A stretch of 64,000 nt of DNA from Pseudoxanthomonas gei (GCF_010119615.1 NZ_QOVG01000001.1:434001-498000); one strand, 5' to 3'; shown: positions 38,175 through 47,499, counted from the stretch's first letter. The notes: a model not told the origin generated them from the sequence alone. Numbers and translations: made by a program.

Positions 38175-38204
38175 AGGGCTGCGGGCAACCGCAGCCCTTT
38201 TTTT
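38175..38204 (+). terminator. Rho-independent terminator after tRNA-Ala
   Basis: AGGGCTGCGG-GCAA-CCGCAGCCCT forms a 10-bp stem followed by a run of T residues. Confidence 0.93.
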
Positions 38205-38580
38205 GTGACAACCCGTGCGCCGGTGCGGCCACTTCGCCCAGGTGGATCACTCAAACCGAATGCCTCCGGCGGGTTACCCACGCAAGCAGGACAGGGCTCA
38301 CCTGGGACGGTGTGCAAACAGCTGACGGCGCCCGCATTCCCCAGCCGGACCACACCCTCGGCGCCCAGGGTAACGACATCAGGGATGTCGCCCTGGAGGG
38401 CTTCGGCCAGATCAAGCGGGTCGGCGACGCCTGCGACCTGAAGGAACCGCTCAAGGACACTGGCTTCTCCCTCACGCAAAGCGCCGAGCCCGAAGCCGCA
38501 GCCTGTGCGCACATTGCAACAGCAGAGCCCCGCACAGGCGGTTTTTTGTGGGCGAACGGCCACGCGGGGTTTTCGGGGCG
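38205..38580. other. Non-coding stretch after tRNA-Ala
   Basis: No gene is recognised. Open frames on both strands lack good starts and similarity to known families. A weak stem followed by TTTTTT (CCGCACAGGCGGTTTTTT, about 38531-38548) could be a remnant terminator, which hints that a gene may once have ended here. Confidence 0.4.
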
Positions 38581-38832
38581 GCGTGCGAGGTCGCGGACCC
38601 CGCACGTGCGGTGCTGGAGCCGGCGCGTGGGGTTGGAGGGTCGGCGCGTGGGGTTGAGGGGTCGGCGCGTGCGGTGCGGGAGCTGGCGCGTGAGGTCGCT
38701 GAGCCCGCGCGTGGGGTTGCAGACCCCGCACGCGGGGTGCAGGAGCCGGCATGTGAGGTCGCTGAGCCCACGTGCGGCGTTCCAGGGGCGGCGTTTGGGG
38801 TCCGCCACCCCGCGCGCCAGGTTTCAGAACCG
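38581..38832. repeat. Degenerate 21-bp tandem repeat, about 12 units
   Basis: The period is 21 bp, visible as variants of GCGCGTGGGGTTG followed by an eight-base variable end. In one plus-strand frame it reads as heptads such as ARGVADP, ARGVQEP, AREVAEP and ARAVREL, each beginning Ala/Thr-Arg/Cys. Other frames and the minus strand show equally regular heptads, so the periodicity is in the DNA. No start, ribosome site or conserved flank supports a protein. It is a minisatellite-like array. Confidence 0.8.
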
Positions 38833-38863
38833 GCGCATGAGGGTCGCCGGTACCCCACAGCTC

Positions 38864-38953
38864 GTCATCCCGGCGAAAGCCAGGACCCGGCGGTTGCTGG
38901 CCCCTCTGTCGCGCTTATGGTTCCACAGGGGTGCCGGCTTTCGCCGGGATGAC
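38864..38953. repeat. Inverted-repeat element with 18-bp arms (REP/MITE-like)
   Basis: GTCATCCCGGCGAAAGCC at 38864-38881 is the exact reverse complement of GGCTTTCGCCGGGATGAC at 38936-38953, with a 54-nt spacer. This arm sequence is a widely dispersed proteobacterial palindrome. There is no coding capacity inside. It sits directly beside the 21-bp array. Confidence 0.85.
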
Positions 38954-39007
38954 AGGTTGGAAGGTGAAGGTGGGAAGCAGAGAGCAGACGCTGGGTCCCG
39001 CCCACGC

Positions 39008-39035
39008 AAAAAGGGCTGCGGTTTCCCGCAGCCCT
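39008..39035 (-). terminator. Rho-independent terminator of the TonB receptor gene
   Basis: On the minus strand AAGGGCTGCGGGAAACCGCAGCCC is followed by TTTTT, 22 nt after the receptor stop codon. The stem has 9-10 bp with a GAAA-type loop. Confidence 0.9.
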
Positions 39036-39057
39036 TCTGGTTTGCATCAGGTGCCGA

Positions 39058-41859
39058 TCAGAACTTGTAGGTCAGCCCGAGCAGGAAGGTCCGGCCCCAC
39101 TCGGCGTATTCGAGCGGTCGGTCCTTGGTGCCGGCGTAGGTGCGGTAGGCCTCGTTGGTCAGGTTGCTGGCCTGGAACAGCAGGGACAGGCCGCTGAAGG
39201 CGGACCCGTCGCTGAAGGTGTAGCTGACCTGAGCATCGGTGATGTTTTCGCCGACGACATAACGCAAGGTACGGTTGCCGTTGAAGTTGCCGATTTCGCC
39301 GATGAAGTCAGAGCGTCGACGCTGGTTGACGCGTGCCTCGAAGCCGTTCCTTTCGTAGTAGACGGTCAGGTTGTAGACCCGATCGGACAGCCCGGGCAGG
39401 CCGATGTCGCCGCTGCCCACGCTGGTCGAACTTTCAGGATCACGGATGGTGATGTTGCTGTCGTTGAAGGTCGCGCTGGCCACGACGCCAAAGCCTTCCA
39501 ACGCGTCGGAGACCATCTCCAGCGGCAACGATGCAGTGAGCTCGAGTCCCTGCAGCGTCCCGCCCTCGCCGTTTACCGGCCTGGAGTAGCTGCCGATCGG
39601 GTTGACCCCGACGCCGGGATTGTTCGGATTGGTGGGGATGTCAGGTGTGTACAGCGACAAGTCGTAGAAAGGATCGGTCTGGGTGTAGATGTAGGACTGC
39701 AGGTCCTTGTAGAAATAGGCAGCCGCGACATACGCCCTGGTGCCGAAGTACTTCTCGTAGGAAATGTCGAAGGCGTTGGCACGCCACGGGTCGAGCTCGG
39801 GGTTGCCGCCGCTGGCGAAGCTGTCACGCAGGTTGCTGCCATTGTTCGGGTTCGGACCATCCGACGCGCTCACTTCCAGCGAGGCGCGCATCTGGTCCAC
39901 GCGCGGGCGCGCCACCTGCCGTGCAAGGGCCAGACGCAAGGTCTGGTCGTCGCTGAAGCCGAAAGCCAGGTTCATGCTCGGCAATACGTCGGTGATGGTC
40001 TTGCCGAGGTGGATTGGCTGCGGATTACCGCCACCGCTGAGCCGGATGGCATCGGAAGACTGGTCGGTACGCTGGACCTGCACGCCCACATTGCCGCGCA
40101 CGCTGACGTCGCCCCAGTCAGTGTCGATGTTGCCGCGCAGGTAGGCCGTAGTGGTCTTCTCGGTCACGTCCCAGGCCTTGGCCACCAGGTACGGGAACGC
40201 CGTGGCGCTGGGTTCGAAAGTCATGTACTGGGCAACCGCACCGGGAACGTTCCACGCGGGGATGTAGCCCACGCCAGCGAAGCCCAGGTTGACAGGCGAG
40301 AATTGCAGGTTGGACGCGATGGTCGTGTTGCCCTGCGCGCCAAGATTGATGTTGCCTTCGGGCTGGCGCTTGTTCTTTTCACGGTCGGCGTAATTCAGGC
40401 CGAAATCGATATCCGAAAACCACTTGAACCAGGCCGGCGCAGGCACCGAAACAGCCAGCTTGGCGGTCCTCAGTTCATCGACGACCTTGGGCACCTTGCC
40501 ATAGCCCGAACCGTAGATCGTGCCGGTGAGGAAAAGCGCATTCGGGTCCGAATAGTCCCTGCCCGGATTGATCTGGGAAAAGCCGTTGTTCCTGATCGAC
40601 AGTTGCAGCGTGTCCAGCTGTGGTGCCGGGAGCATCTGCGTATTGTTTTCAAGGTTGAGCTCGTCGCGCTTGGCGCGGGACCAGCCGATGTCGGCGACGA
40701 TGCGCGCCTGGCCGGCGGTGAATTCGTTGTTCCAGCCAAAGGCGTTGATCTCGTCCTCACGCCTGTTGAACATGCCACGCACCAGCGGATAAACGTTGGC
40801 GACCGTGCCACCGGTGAAAGTGTTGTCGCCGTTGATGGCCGGATTGGTGACGTTCAAGCGGCCATAGCCGCCGTTGTAGTCGCCGATATGGACTTCAAGC
40901 TGGTTGGCGGTATCGACCTGCTCGGCCGAGGAGTGGAACATGTCCAGCGTGCTGGTCCAGGCATTCGAAGGCCGGTACTGCAGCGTGGCCATGATGCCGG
41001 TGCGGGTCTGCTCGCCGGTGCGGCGCAGCGCCTTGATGCCGTCGGAGTAGAAGGTGCCCGCGGGCACGCCCGGGCGCCAGTTGTCGCCGATGGCCTGCCA
41101 GGGTTCGTACAGGCCGACCTGGTTTTCCTGGATGGGCGTATTGGAATAGGAAAAACCCAGTGCAATGCCGAAGGTGTTGTCAGCGAACTGGTCGATGTAG
41201 CTGAAGTTGTAACGGCCACCCGTGGCATCGCGGTTGGCCGCCGATCCCAGGGAGTTGCGCTGGCCGCGAATGCCGACGACGGCCGCTGACCCGTCATAGC
41301 TCAGCGGGCGCACGGTCTGCATGTCGATGGTGCCTGACAGGCCCTGGCCGATGAGGCCGGCGTCAGGGGTCTTGTACACGGTCACGCCGCTGACGAGCTC
41401 GGATGGATACTGGTCGAATTCGACGCTGCGGTTGTCGCCGGTGCTGACCATCTCGCGACCATTGAGCAGCGTGGTGGAGAAATCCGGTGACAGGCCACGC
41501 ACGCTGATCACCTGTGCACGGCCGGCGACGCGCTGCGCTGCCAGGCCAGGCAGGCGGCCCAGGGATTCGGCAATGCTGACATCCGGCAACTTGCCGATGT
41601 CTTCGGCCGTGATCGCCTCGACGATGGAAGTGGAGTCACGCTTGACCGATATCGCGCCTTCGATGCCGGCGCGGATGCCGGTGACGGTCACCGTTCCCAG
41701 TTCCACTGCATCCTTGCTGGCGGCTTCCTTCTTGGCTGCGGCCTGTGCAGCAGTTTCTGCTGCAGTCTCGTCAGCCGTCTGTGCATAGGCACCGTTGGCC
41801 GCCAGTGTGATTGCGGACACCAACGCCACGCTCAACAGATTACGCTTCAACTTCACCAT
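39058..41859 (-). CDS. TonB-dependent receptor of the Xanthomonas/Caulobacter type, probably for maltodextrins
   Basis: 933 residues from the ATG at 41859. A signal peptide (about 1-27) precedes an Ala/Glu/Lys-rich linker. The plug domain contains TVTGIRAGIEGAISVKRDST, EDIGKLPDVSIAESLGRLPG and ISVRGLSPDFSTTLLNGREM. A 22-strand barrel follows, ending in the outer-membrane signature GLTYKF with C-terminal Phe. It imports oligosaccharides across the outer membrane using TonB energy. Neighbouring alpha-glucosidase, symporter, GH13 enzyme and LacI repressor point to maltose/maltodextrin. An operator-like palindrome lies 152 nt upstream of its start. Confidence 0.92.
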   Translation of the reverse strand: MVKLKRNLLSVALVSAITLAANGAYAQTADETAAETAAQAAAKKEAASKDAVELGTVTVTGIRAGIEGAISVKRDSTSIVEAITAEDIGKLPDVSIAESLGRLPGLAAQRVAGRAQVISVRGLSPDFSTTLLNGREMVSTGDNRSVEFDQYPSELVSGVTVYKTPDAGLIGQGLSGTIDMQTVRPLSYDGSAAVVGIRGQRNSLGSAANRDATGGRYNFSYIDQFADNTFGIALGFSYSNTPIQENQVGLYEPWQAIGDNWRPGVPAGTFYSDGIKALRRTGEQTRTGIMATLQYRPSNAWTSTLDMFHSSAEQVDTANQLEVHIGDYNGGYGRLNVTNPAINGDNTFTGGTVANVYPLVRGMFNRREDEINAFGWNNEFTAGQARIVADIGWSRAKRDELNLENNTQMLPAPQLDTLQLSIRNNGFSQINPGRDYSDPNALFLTGTIYGSGYGKVPKVVDELRTAKLAVSVPAPAWFKWFSDIDFGLNYADREKNKRQPEGNINLGAQGNTTIASNLQFSPVNLGFAGVGYIPAWNVPGAVAQYMTFEPSATAFPYLVAKAWDVTEKTTTAYLRGNIDTDWGDVSVRGNVGVQVQRTDQSSDAIRLSGGGNPQPIHLGKTITDVLPSMNLAFGFSDDQTLRLALARQVARPRVDQMRASLEVSASDGPNPNNGSNLRDSFASGGNPELDPWRANAFDISYEKYFGTRAYVAAAYFYKDLQSYIYTQTDPFYDLSLYTPDIPTNPNNPGVGVNPIGSYSRPVNGEGGTLQGLELTASLPLEMVSDALEGFGVVASATFNDSNITIRDPESSTSVGSGDIGLPGLSDRVYNLTVYYERNGFEARVNQRRRSDFIGEIGNFNGNRTLRYVVGENITDAQVSYTFSDGSAFSGLSLLFQASNLTNEAYRTYAGTKDRPLEYAEWGRTFLLGLTYKF

Positions 41860-42357
41860 CTCCCCGCCACTCCCATGGTTGGTCTTTCGTTTGTTCCGGG
41901 ATGCATGCCGCGTCGATCGACTGCAGTGCGTGCCCCGTGCGCCCGTGTGCGAAAACCGCCGTCGGTACGTGCGGCAATGGTAGTCGTGGCACTTGCCGCA
42001 CAACTTGTGCTGCATACGTATTCATGGCGCCAGTCCGTGCACCACTGCAACGGTTGTCATGTGCGCCATGGCCGGCATGCGTTCAAAACAAAAGCCAATG
42101 CGAACTTGAATAACCTGTGTGCGTGGACGTGCGCCTGTTCACGTTGCAGCGCAGCACGCGATTGCACTGTTCCGCAGCGCTCACGCAGCACGGCATCGGT
42201 ACAAGGCAATGATTCCGCCGCGGCCTATCGCATCCGTAATTCCCGCTACGCTCGGCGCACCGGCCACGGCCGGCAGCAGGTTCAGGCTTCTTGCCGACCC
42301 GCGGCTTTTCCACCTGTCGGCGCAACCAGCCGGTGGCTTTACTTCAGCGTGATGAAC
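41860..42357. other. Intergenic region upstream of the TonB receptor
   Basis: About 500 nt without a gene, between the receptor start and the end of the alpha-glucosidase gene. It contains the operator-like palindrome at 42011-42024 and is less GC-rich around 42070-42110, where a receptor promoter is likely, but I could not pick -35/-10 hexamers with confidence. Confidence 0.55.
42011..42024. promoter_or_regulatory. LacI-type operator candidate upstream of the TonB receptor
   Basis: TGCATACGTATTCA is a near-perfect palindrome with a central CG, typical of LacI-family operators. The same 18-bp sequence (GCCATGAATACGTATGCA, here on the minus strand) recurs upstream of the sugar symporter at 44076-44093. 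Confidence 0.7.
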
Positions 42358-43968
42358 TCAGTCAATGGTGGCGTAGAACACGCCGTGCGCGGGCAACACA
42401 AGCACGTTGCCTTGCAACTGGCCTGCGACCAGGCCATGACCTTCGACGGCCTGCGCGTGGCGTCCGCCGGGGATTGGCCACTCCACCGCACTGGCGGACA
42501 GGTTGAACACCACCAGCATCTGCCGGCCGTCGAAGCTGCGGATGAAGGCCAGCACCGGCTCGGGTGTGTCGAGGAAATGGATGTCGCCCCACTGCAGCGC
42601 CGGCGTGGACTTGCGCCAACGCAGGAACCCGCGCGTGGCGCTGAGGGTGGATTCCGGATCGCGTTCCTGTCCGTCCACGGCCAGCGCGCGATGCGCGTCG
42701 GCGATCGGCAACCATGGGCGGCCGCTGCTGAAGCCGGCCTGCGCGCTGTCGTCCCAGGGCATCGGCGTGCGGCATCCGTCGCGGCCCTTGAAGTTGGGCC
42801 AGAAGGTCTTGCCGTACGGATCCTGCAGGTCTTCGTAGGGCACGTCAGCCTCGCCCAGGCCCAGTTCCTCGCCCTGGTACAGGCACACCGAACCGCGCAG
42901 CGAACAGACCAGCGCGACCAGTTGTTTGGCCAGGATGGCGTTGGGCGCAGCGCCGCCCCAGCGCGTGACCGCACGCTGCACGTCATGGTTGGAGATGGCC
43001 CAGCAAGGCCAGCCATCGGCCATCTTCGCTTCCAGCGCCTGCGCGGTGCCGCGGATGTAGGCGGCACTGAAGTCGTCGGTCAGCAGCTCGAAGCTGTAGC
43101 CCATGTGCAGGCGGCGTTCGTTGACGTACTCACCCATGGTCGCCAGTGAATCCTCCGATGAGATTTCACCCAGGGTGGTGGCACCGGGATACTGGTCCAG
43201 CAACGCCCGCAACTTCTCCAGGAACACCAGGTTCTCGGGCTGGGTGTTGTTGTAGTAGTGGTACTGGAACGCGTAGGGATTGTCGGGGCTGAAGCCGCGC
43301 CCTACCCGCTTGTCCTCGGGCTTGGGCGGGTTGTCGCGCAACTGGCGATCGTGGAAGCAGAAATTGATCGCATCCAGGCGCAAGCCGTCGACGCCCTTGT
43401 CCAGCCAGAATTTCACGTTGTCCAGCGTGGCTTGCTGCACGGCCGGGTTATGGAAGTTCAGGTCGGGCTGCGAGGACAGGAAGTTGTGCAGGTAGTACTG
43501 GCCGCGCCTGGGTTCCCAGCGCCACGCCACGCCACCGAACAGCGACATCCAGTTGTTGGGCGGGCTGCCGTCGGGCTTGGCATCGGCCCACACGTACCAG
43601 TCGGCCTTCGGGTTGTCGCGGCTTTCGCGGCTTTCCCGGAACCATTCGTGTTCAACCGAACAATGGCTCAGCACCTGGTCGATCATGACCTTGATGCCCA
43701 GGGCATGCGCCTTGGCCAGCAGCAGGTCGAAATCCTGCAGGGTGCCGAACAGCGGGTCGACGTCACGGTAGTCGGCGATGTCATAGCCGAAGTCGGCCAT
43801 CGGCGACTTGAAGAACGGGGAGATCCAGATTGCATCGACGCCCAGGCCGGCCACGTAATCCAGCTTGTCCACGATGCCCGGCAGGTCGCCCACGCCATCG
43901 CCGTCGGTATCCATGAAGCTGCGCGGGTAGATCTGGTAGATCACCGCGCCGCGCCACCAGTGTGCCAT
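42358..43968 (-). CDS. aglA: Alpha-glucosidase, GH13 (XgtA-like)
   Basis: 536 residues from the ATG at 43968, chosen because AAGGGA lies 6 nt before it. It hydrolyses or transfers alpha-1,4-linked glucose from maltose and maltodextrins, probably in the cytoplasm as no signal peptide is visible. GH13 motifs: DAIWISPFFKSPMADFGYDI, nucleophile Asp199 in GLRLDAINF, acid/base Glu268 in TLGEISSED and AISNHDVQRAV. The sequence follows the transglucosylating Xanthomonas alpha-glucosidase XgtA closely (ADWYVWADAKPDGSPPNNWM region). It is divergent from the symporter gene across an operator-bearing region. Confidence 0.92.
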   Translation of the reverse strand: MAHWWRGAVIYQIYPRSFMDTDGDGVGDLPGIVDKLDYVAGLGVDAIWISPFFKSPMADFGYDIADYRDVDPLFGTLQDFDLLLAKAHALGIKVMIDQVLSHCSVEHEWFRESRESRDNPKADWYVWADAKPDGSPPNNWMSLFGGVAWRWEPRRGQYYLHNFLSSQPDLNFHNPAVQQATLDNVKFWLDKGVDGLRLDAINFCFHDRQLRDNPPKPEDKRVGRGFSPDNPYAFQYHYYNNTQPENLVFLEKLRALLDQYPGATTLGEISSEDSLATMGEYVNERRLHMGYSFELLTDDFSAAYIRGTAQALEAKMADGWPCWAISNHDVQRAVTRWGGAAPNAILAKQLVALVCSLRGSVCLYQGEELGLGEADVPYEDLQDPYGKTFWPNFKGRDGCRTPMPWDDSAQAGFSSGRPWLPIADAHRALAVDGQERDPESTLSATRGFLRWRKSTPALQWGDIHFLDTPEPVLAFIRSFDGRQMLVVFNLSASAVEWPIPGGRHAQAVEGHGLVAGQLQGNVLVLPAHGVFYATID

Positions 43969-44311
43969 CGACATTCCCTTCCCCAACGCTGAAAGCGCGC
44001 GCCAAGCCGGTGCGCTGATCGGCAGCCACTATTCCATGGCGCGCGTAAATGCGTGTTGTCCATGCCGGTGCCCAGGCCATGAATACGTATGCACCTGCAG
44101 GCCGTCACACTGGCTGGCCACACGTCAACCGGCCACGCCATTTTGCGAAAAAGTCGGGATAACCCCTTTAAACAAGGCATCTTCGCGCATCGGCACATGC
44201 GCATGCGCACGGCTGGCGCGCAATGGAAACACCGGAAAGTGTTTGCACTGCAGCATGGTTTCCAGCGGCAATGCCTGCACCATGTCCCGAGTCGCAATGA
44301 GGGGACAGGGA
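43969..44311. promoter_or_regulatory. Divergent control region between alpha-glucosidase and sugar symporter genes
   Basis: 343 nt without a gene. It contains the operator-like palindrome at 44080-44093 and a second AT-richer patch near 44150-44180. The symporter start is preceded by GAGGGGACAGGGA. Open frames extending the symporter upstream through this region lack conservation. Confidence 0.6.
44080..44093. promoter_or_regulatory. LacI-type operator candidate in the divergent aglA/symporter region
   Basis: TGAATACGTATGCA, one mismatch from a perfect palindrome, is identical (with four flanking bases) to the site upstream of the TonB receptor. It lies 112 nt before the alpha-glucosidase start and 219 nt before the symporter start. 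The LacI-family gene at 47986 encodes the likely ligand-responsive repressor. Confidence 0.7.
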
Positions 44312-45820
44312 ATGAATATGCACTCTGCAGGCATGCCGGCCAGTCAGCACAAACCGCGGCTGTCGTTCTGGCAGATCTGGAACATGTGCTTCGGGTTCTT
44401 CGGCATCCAGTTCGCCTTCGCCCTGCAGAACGGCAGCATGAGCCGCATCTTCCAGACTCTGGGCGCGGAGATGGACGACCTGGCCGTACTGTGGATCGCC
44501 GCGCCGATGACCGGCCTGCTGGTGCAGCCCATCATCGGCTACTACTCGGACCGTACCTGGACCCGGCTGGGACGGCGGCGGCCCTATTTCCTGGTCGGCG
44601 CGATACTCACCACCCTGGCCTTGTTCGTGATGCCGAACTCGTCGGTACTGTGGTTCGCCGCGGTCATGCTGTGGCTGCTTGATGCTTCCATCAATGTCTC
44701 CATGGAGCCCTTCCGCGCCTTCGTGGGCGACCAGTTGCCGCCCGAGCAGCGCACGCGCGGGTACGCGATGCAGAGCTTCTTCATCGGCGCCGGCGCGGTG
44801 GTGGCCTACCTGCTGCCGGAAATACTGAGCCGCCTGGGCGTGGCCAATACCGCGGCGCTGGGCGAAATACCCCCCAGCGTGCGCCTGTCGTTCTACATCG
44901 GCGGCGCGGTGCTGATCTGCGCGATGGGATGGACGATCCTGCGGACCCGTGAATACCCGCCGGAACAGCTGCAGGGTTTCGACGACGCCGGATCTACCGC
45001 GCTGGCCGCCCTGGCACCGTCATCGAATGCACGGCTTTCCACGGAAGTGGCGGTTTTCGCGGTCCCGGCTGCAATCCTGGCGGTGTGCATCCGCTACTAC
45101 GCCCTGGACAAATCGCTCTATCTGCTGGCGGTCGGACTGGCGGCGTACGCGCTGTTGCTGCTGGTCACCGGCGGCGGCAGGCGCGGCGGCGGCCTGGGTG
45201 AAATCATCCAGGACATGCGCAACATGCCGGCGACGATGCGGCAGCTGGCGGTAGTGCAGTTCTTCTCGTGGTTCGCCCTGTTCGCCATGTGGATCTACAC
45301 CACGCCCACCGTGACGTCCCTGCATTTCCACAGCACGGACACCACCTCGGCTGCCTACAACGATGGCGCGGACTGGGTGGGCGTGCTGTTCGCGGCCTAC
45401 AGCGCGTTCTCGGCACTGGCGGCGTTCGGGCTGGCTCCCCTTTCGCGCCGCATCGGCCTGCGCGCCACCCACCTGACCTGCCTGGTCATTGGCGGCCTCT
45501 CGTTCCTTTCCTTCCGCTTCATTGCCGACCCCCACTTGTTGCTGCTGCCCATGGCCGGCATCGGCGTCGCCTGGGCCGCGATCCTCGCCATTCCCTATTC
45601 ACTGCTCAGCGGTGCGGTGCCGGCCAGGAAGATGGGCGTGTACATGGGCATCTTCAACTTCTTCATCGTCATCCCGCAGCTGGTCGCCGCCAGCCTGCTG
45701 GGTTTCCTGGTGAAGACATTCTTCAACAACCAGCCTGTCGATGCCCTGATGATCGGCGGCGTCAGCCTGGTCATCGCCGGCCTGTGCGTGCTGCGGGTAC
45801 AGAAGGAGACGGTCGCGTGA
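44312..45820 (+). CDS. H+/sugar symporter, SLC45/GPH-like MFS protein
   Basis: 502 residues with about 12 transmembrane segments. The start region FWQIWNMCFGFFGIQFAFAL and the loop YYSDRTWTRLGRRRPYFLVG (MFS motif between TM2 and TM3) match the sucrose/maltose-proton symporter group. It would bring maltose or maltodextrin from periplasm to cytoplasm, linking the TonB receptor to the cytoplasmic alpha-glucosidase. The ATG at 44312 follows AGGGGACAGGGA. The stop overlaps the GH13 gene by 4 nt (GTGA), so the two are translationally coupled. Confidence 0.88.
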   Translation: MNMHSAGMPASQHKPRLSFWQIWNMCFGFFGIQFAFALQNGSMSRIFQTLGAEMDDLAVLWIAAPMTGLLVQPIIGYYSDRTWTRLGRRRPYFLVGAILTTLALFVMPNSSVLWFAAVMLWLLDASINVSMEPFRAFVGDQLPPEQRTRGYAMQSFFIGAGAVVAYLLPEILSRLGVANTAALGEIPPSVRLSFYIGGAVLICAMGWTILRTREYPPEQLQGFDDAGSTALAALAPSSNARLSTEVAVFAVPAAILAVCIRYYALDKSLYLLAVGLAAYALLLLVTGGGRRGGGLGEIIQDMRNMPATMRQLAVVQFFSWFALFAMWIYTTPTVTSLHFHSTDTTSAAYNDGADWVGVLFAAYSAFSALAAFGLAPLSRRIGLRATHLTCLVIGGLSFLSFRFIADPHLLLLPMAGIGVAWAAILAIPYSLLSGAVPARKMGVYMGIFNFFIVIPQLVAASLLGFLVKTFFNNQPVDALMIGGVSLVIAGLCVLRVQKETVA

Positions 45821-47499
45821 AAAATACCATCCTCATCAAGAGGCTCGCCCTGGTTGCCGCGTGCGCGGTATCGATGCTCGCCAGCGGCGCGCAGGCGGCC
45901 GATGGCGACGGCTTTTATGGGACCACCGAGCCCTTCGCCAGCGAAGCGGTCTACTTCGTGCTGACCGATCGTTTCGTCAATGGCGATCCTTCCAACGATC
46001 ATCGCGACCAGGGGGGAAAGAACGGGACTTTCGACGTGCCCACGCCGGGCGCGCCGGCCGGCGAGAGCGACAACATCGGTTACCTGGGTGGCGACTTCAA
46101 GGGCATCGTCGACAATGCCGGTTACATCCGCGAGATGGGCTTCACTTCGGTATGGGTGACGCCGATCGTGGACAACCCGGACGAGGCATTCACTGGCGGA
46201 ACCCCGGCCGTGTGGGGCAGCAGTTTCAGTGACCGCGGCAAGACCGGCTTCCATGGTTACTGGGGCATCAATTTCTACAAGCTCGATGAGCACCTGCCCA
46301 GCGCGGGACTGGACTTCGCCGGCTTCACCCGGGCCATGAAGGAACAGAAGCTGGACGTGGTGCTGGATATCGTCGGCAACCACGGCTCGCCCGCCTTCAG
46401 CATGCCGGTGATGCAGCCGCAGTACGGGAAGGTGTATGACCGCAACGGCAAGCTGATTGCCGACCACCAGAACCTGGACCCGTCTAAGCTGGATCCTGCG
46501 CGCAATCCACTGCACGCCTTCTACAACACCCGCGGCAACCTGGTGCAGCTGTCGGATTTCAACCAGGACAATCCGGCGGTGCTGGAGTACCTGGTGGGTG
46601 CGTACGAACAATGGATCGACCAGGGCGCCGCGGCCTTCCGCGTCGACACCATCGCCTGGCTTCCGCATTCGTTCTGGAAGCAGTTCGCCGACCGCATCCG
46701 CGCCAAGCGGCCGGGCTTCTTCATGTTCGGCGAGGCGTTCAACTACGACGCCGCGCTGATCGCCGGCCATACGCTGGAACGCAACGGCCACTTCAGCGTG
46801 CTCGATTTTCCGATGCGCGGGAAGATGGCGGCGACCTTCGAGAAGAAGGGCAGCGATTTCGCCGAGCTGGCCACGGCGCTGTACCTGGAGGATGGCCCCT
46901 ACGCCAATCCCTATGACCTGGTGACCTTCTACGACAACCACGACATGGCGCGCATGAACGCCAGCGACGAGGGTTTCATCGACGCCAACAACTGGCTGTT
47001 CACCGCGCGCGGTATCCCGGCGGTGTACTACGGATCGGAAACCGGCTTCATGCGCGGCCGTGCCGAACACATGGGCAACCGCAACTACTACGGGCAGGAG
47101 CGCGTGGATGCAGCGGCCGGAAGCCCGATCTATCCGGCACTGAAACGCATCGCCAACCTGCGCCGGCAATCACCGGCGCTGCAGCGCGGGTTGCAGCTGA
47201 ACCTGTCGATGAAGGGCGATGAAGCCGCGTTCTACCGCGTTTACGAACACGACGGGGTGGCCCAGACCGCGCTGGTGATGTTGAACAAGGGCGATGAGGC
47301 GCGCACGGTCGAATTGGATGAACACCTGCAGGCGGGCAACTGGCGGGACGGTTTCAGCAAGGCGAGGATCAAGGTCGGCAAGCAACTGCGCATCGTGGTC
47401 CCGGCGCACGGCGTCCGCGTGCTCTTCTTCGACCAGCCGCTGACGCGCACGGACCTGCGCGCGAAGCTGGCTGATTCCATGGCGCGCAAGGATCGCTGA
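45817..47499 (+). CDS. Exported GH13 alpha-amylase-family enzyme (CGTase/cyclomaltodextrinase-like)
   Basis: 560 residues from the GTG at 45817, with AAGGAGA 9 nt upstream. A signal peptide (about 1-28, LVAACAVSMLASGAQA) exports it. GH13 motifs: DVVLDIVGNH, nucleophile Asp in GAAAFRVDTIAW, acid Glu in FFMFGEAFN and FYDNHDMARM. It probably shortens starch-derived dextrins in the periplasm; cyclodextrin glucanotransferase is the usual database name for such proteins, but the CGTase domains C-E are absent at this length. It is co-transcribed with the symporter. Confidence 0.87.
   Translation: MKNTILIKRLALVAACAVSMLASGAQAADGDGFYGTTEPFASEAVYFVLTDRFVNGDPSNDHRDQGGKNGTFDVPTPGAPAGESDNIGYLGGDFKGIVDNAGYIREMGFTSVWVTPIVDNPDEAFTGGTPAVWGSSFSDRGKTGFHGYWGINFYKLDEHLPSAGLDFAGFTRAMKEQKLDVVLDIVGNHGSPAFSMPVMQPQYGKVYDRNGKLIADHQNLDPSKLDPARNPLHAFYNTRGNLVQLSDFNQDNPAVLEYLVGAYEQWIDQGAAAFRVDTIAWLPHSFWKQFADRIRAKRPGFFMFGEAFNYDAALIAGHTLERNGHFSVLDFPMRGKMAATFEKKGSDFAELATALYLEDGPYANPYDLVTFYDNHDMARMNASDEGFIDANNWLFTARGIPAVYYGSETGFMRGRAEHMGNRNYYGQERVDAAAGSPIYPALKRIANLRRQSPALQRGLQLNLSMKGDEAAFYRVYEHDGVAQTALVMLNKGDEARTVELDEHLQAGNWRDGFSKARIKVGKQLRIVVPAHGVRVLFFDQPLTRTDLRAKLADSMARKDR

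Noticed and set aside
38548-38952. 134-codon protein with heptad repeats
   Set aside because: All frames on both strands show the same periodicity, there is no ribosome site, and the frame runs into a palindromic element.
37832-39070. Open frame running through tRNA-Ala and the repeat region
   Set aside because: It crosses a tRNA and its terminator and has no coherent composition.
44036-44311. Extended N-terminus of the sugar symporter
   Set aside because: The extension crosses the operator-like palindrome and lacks conservation; a good ribosome site precedes the ATG at 44312.
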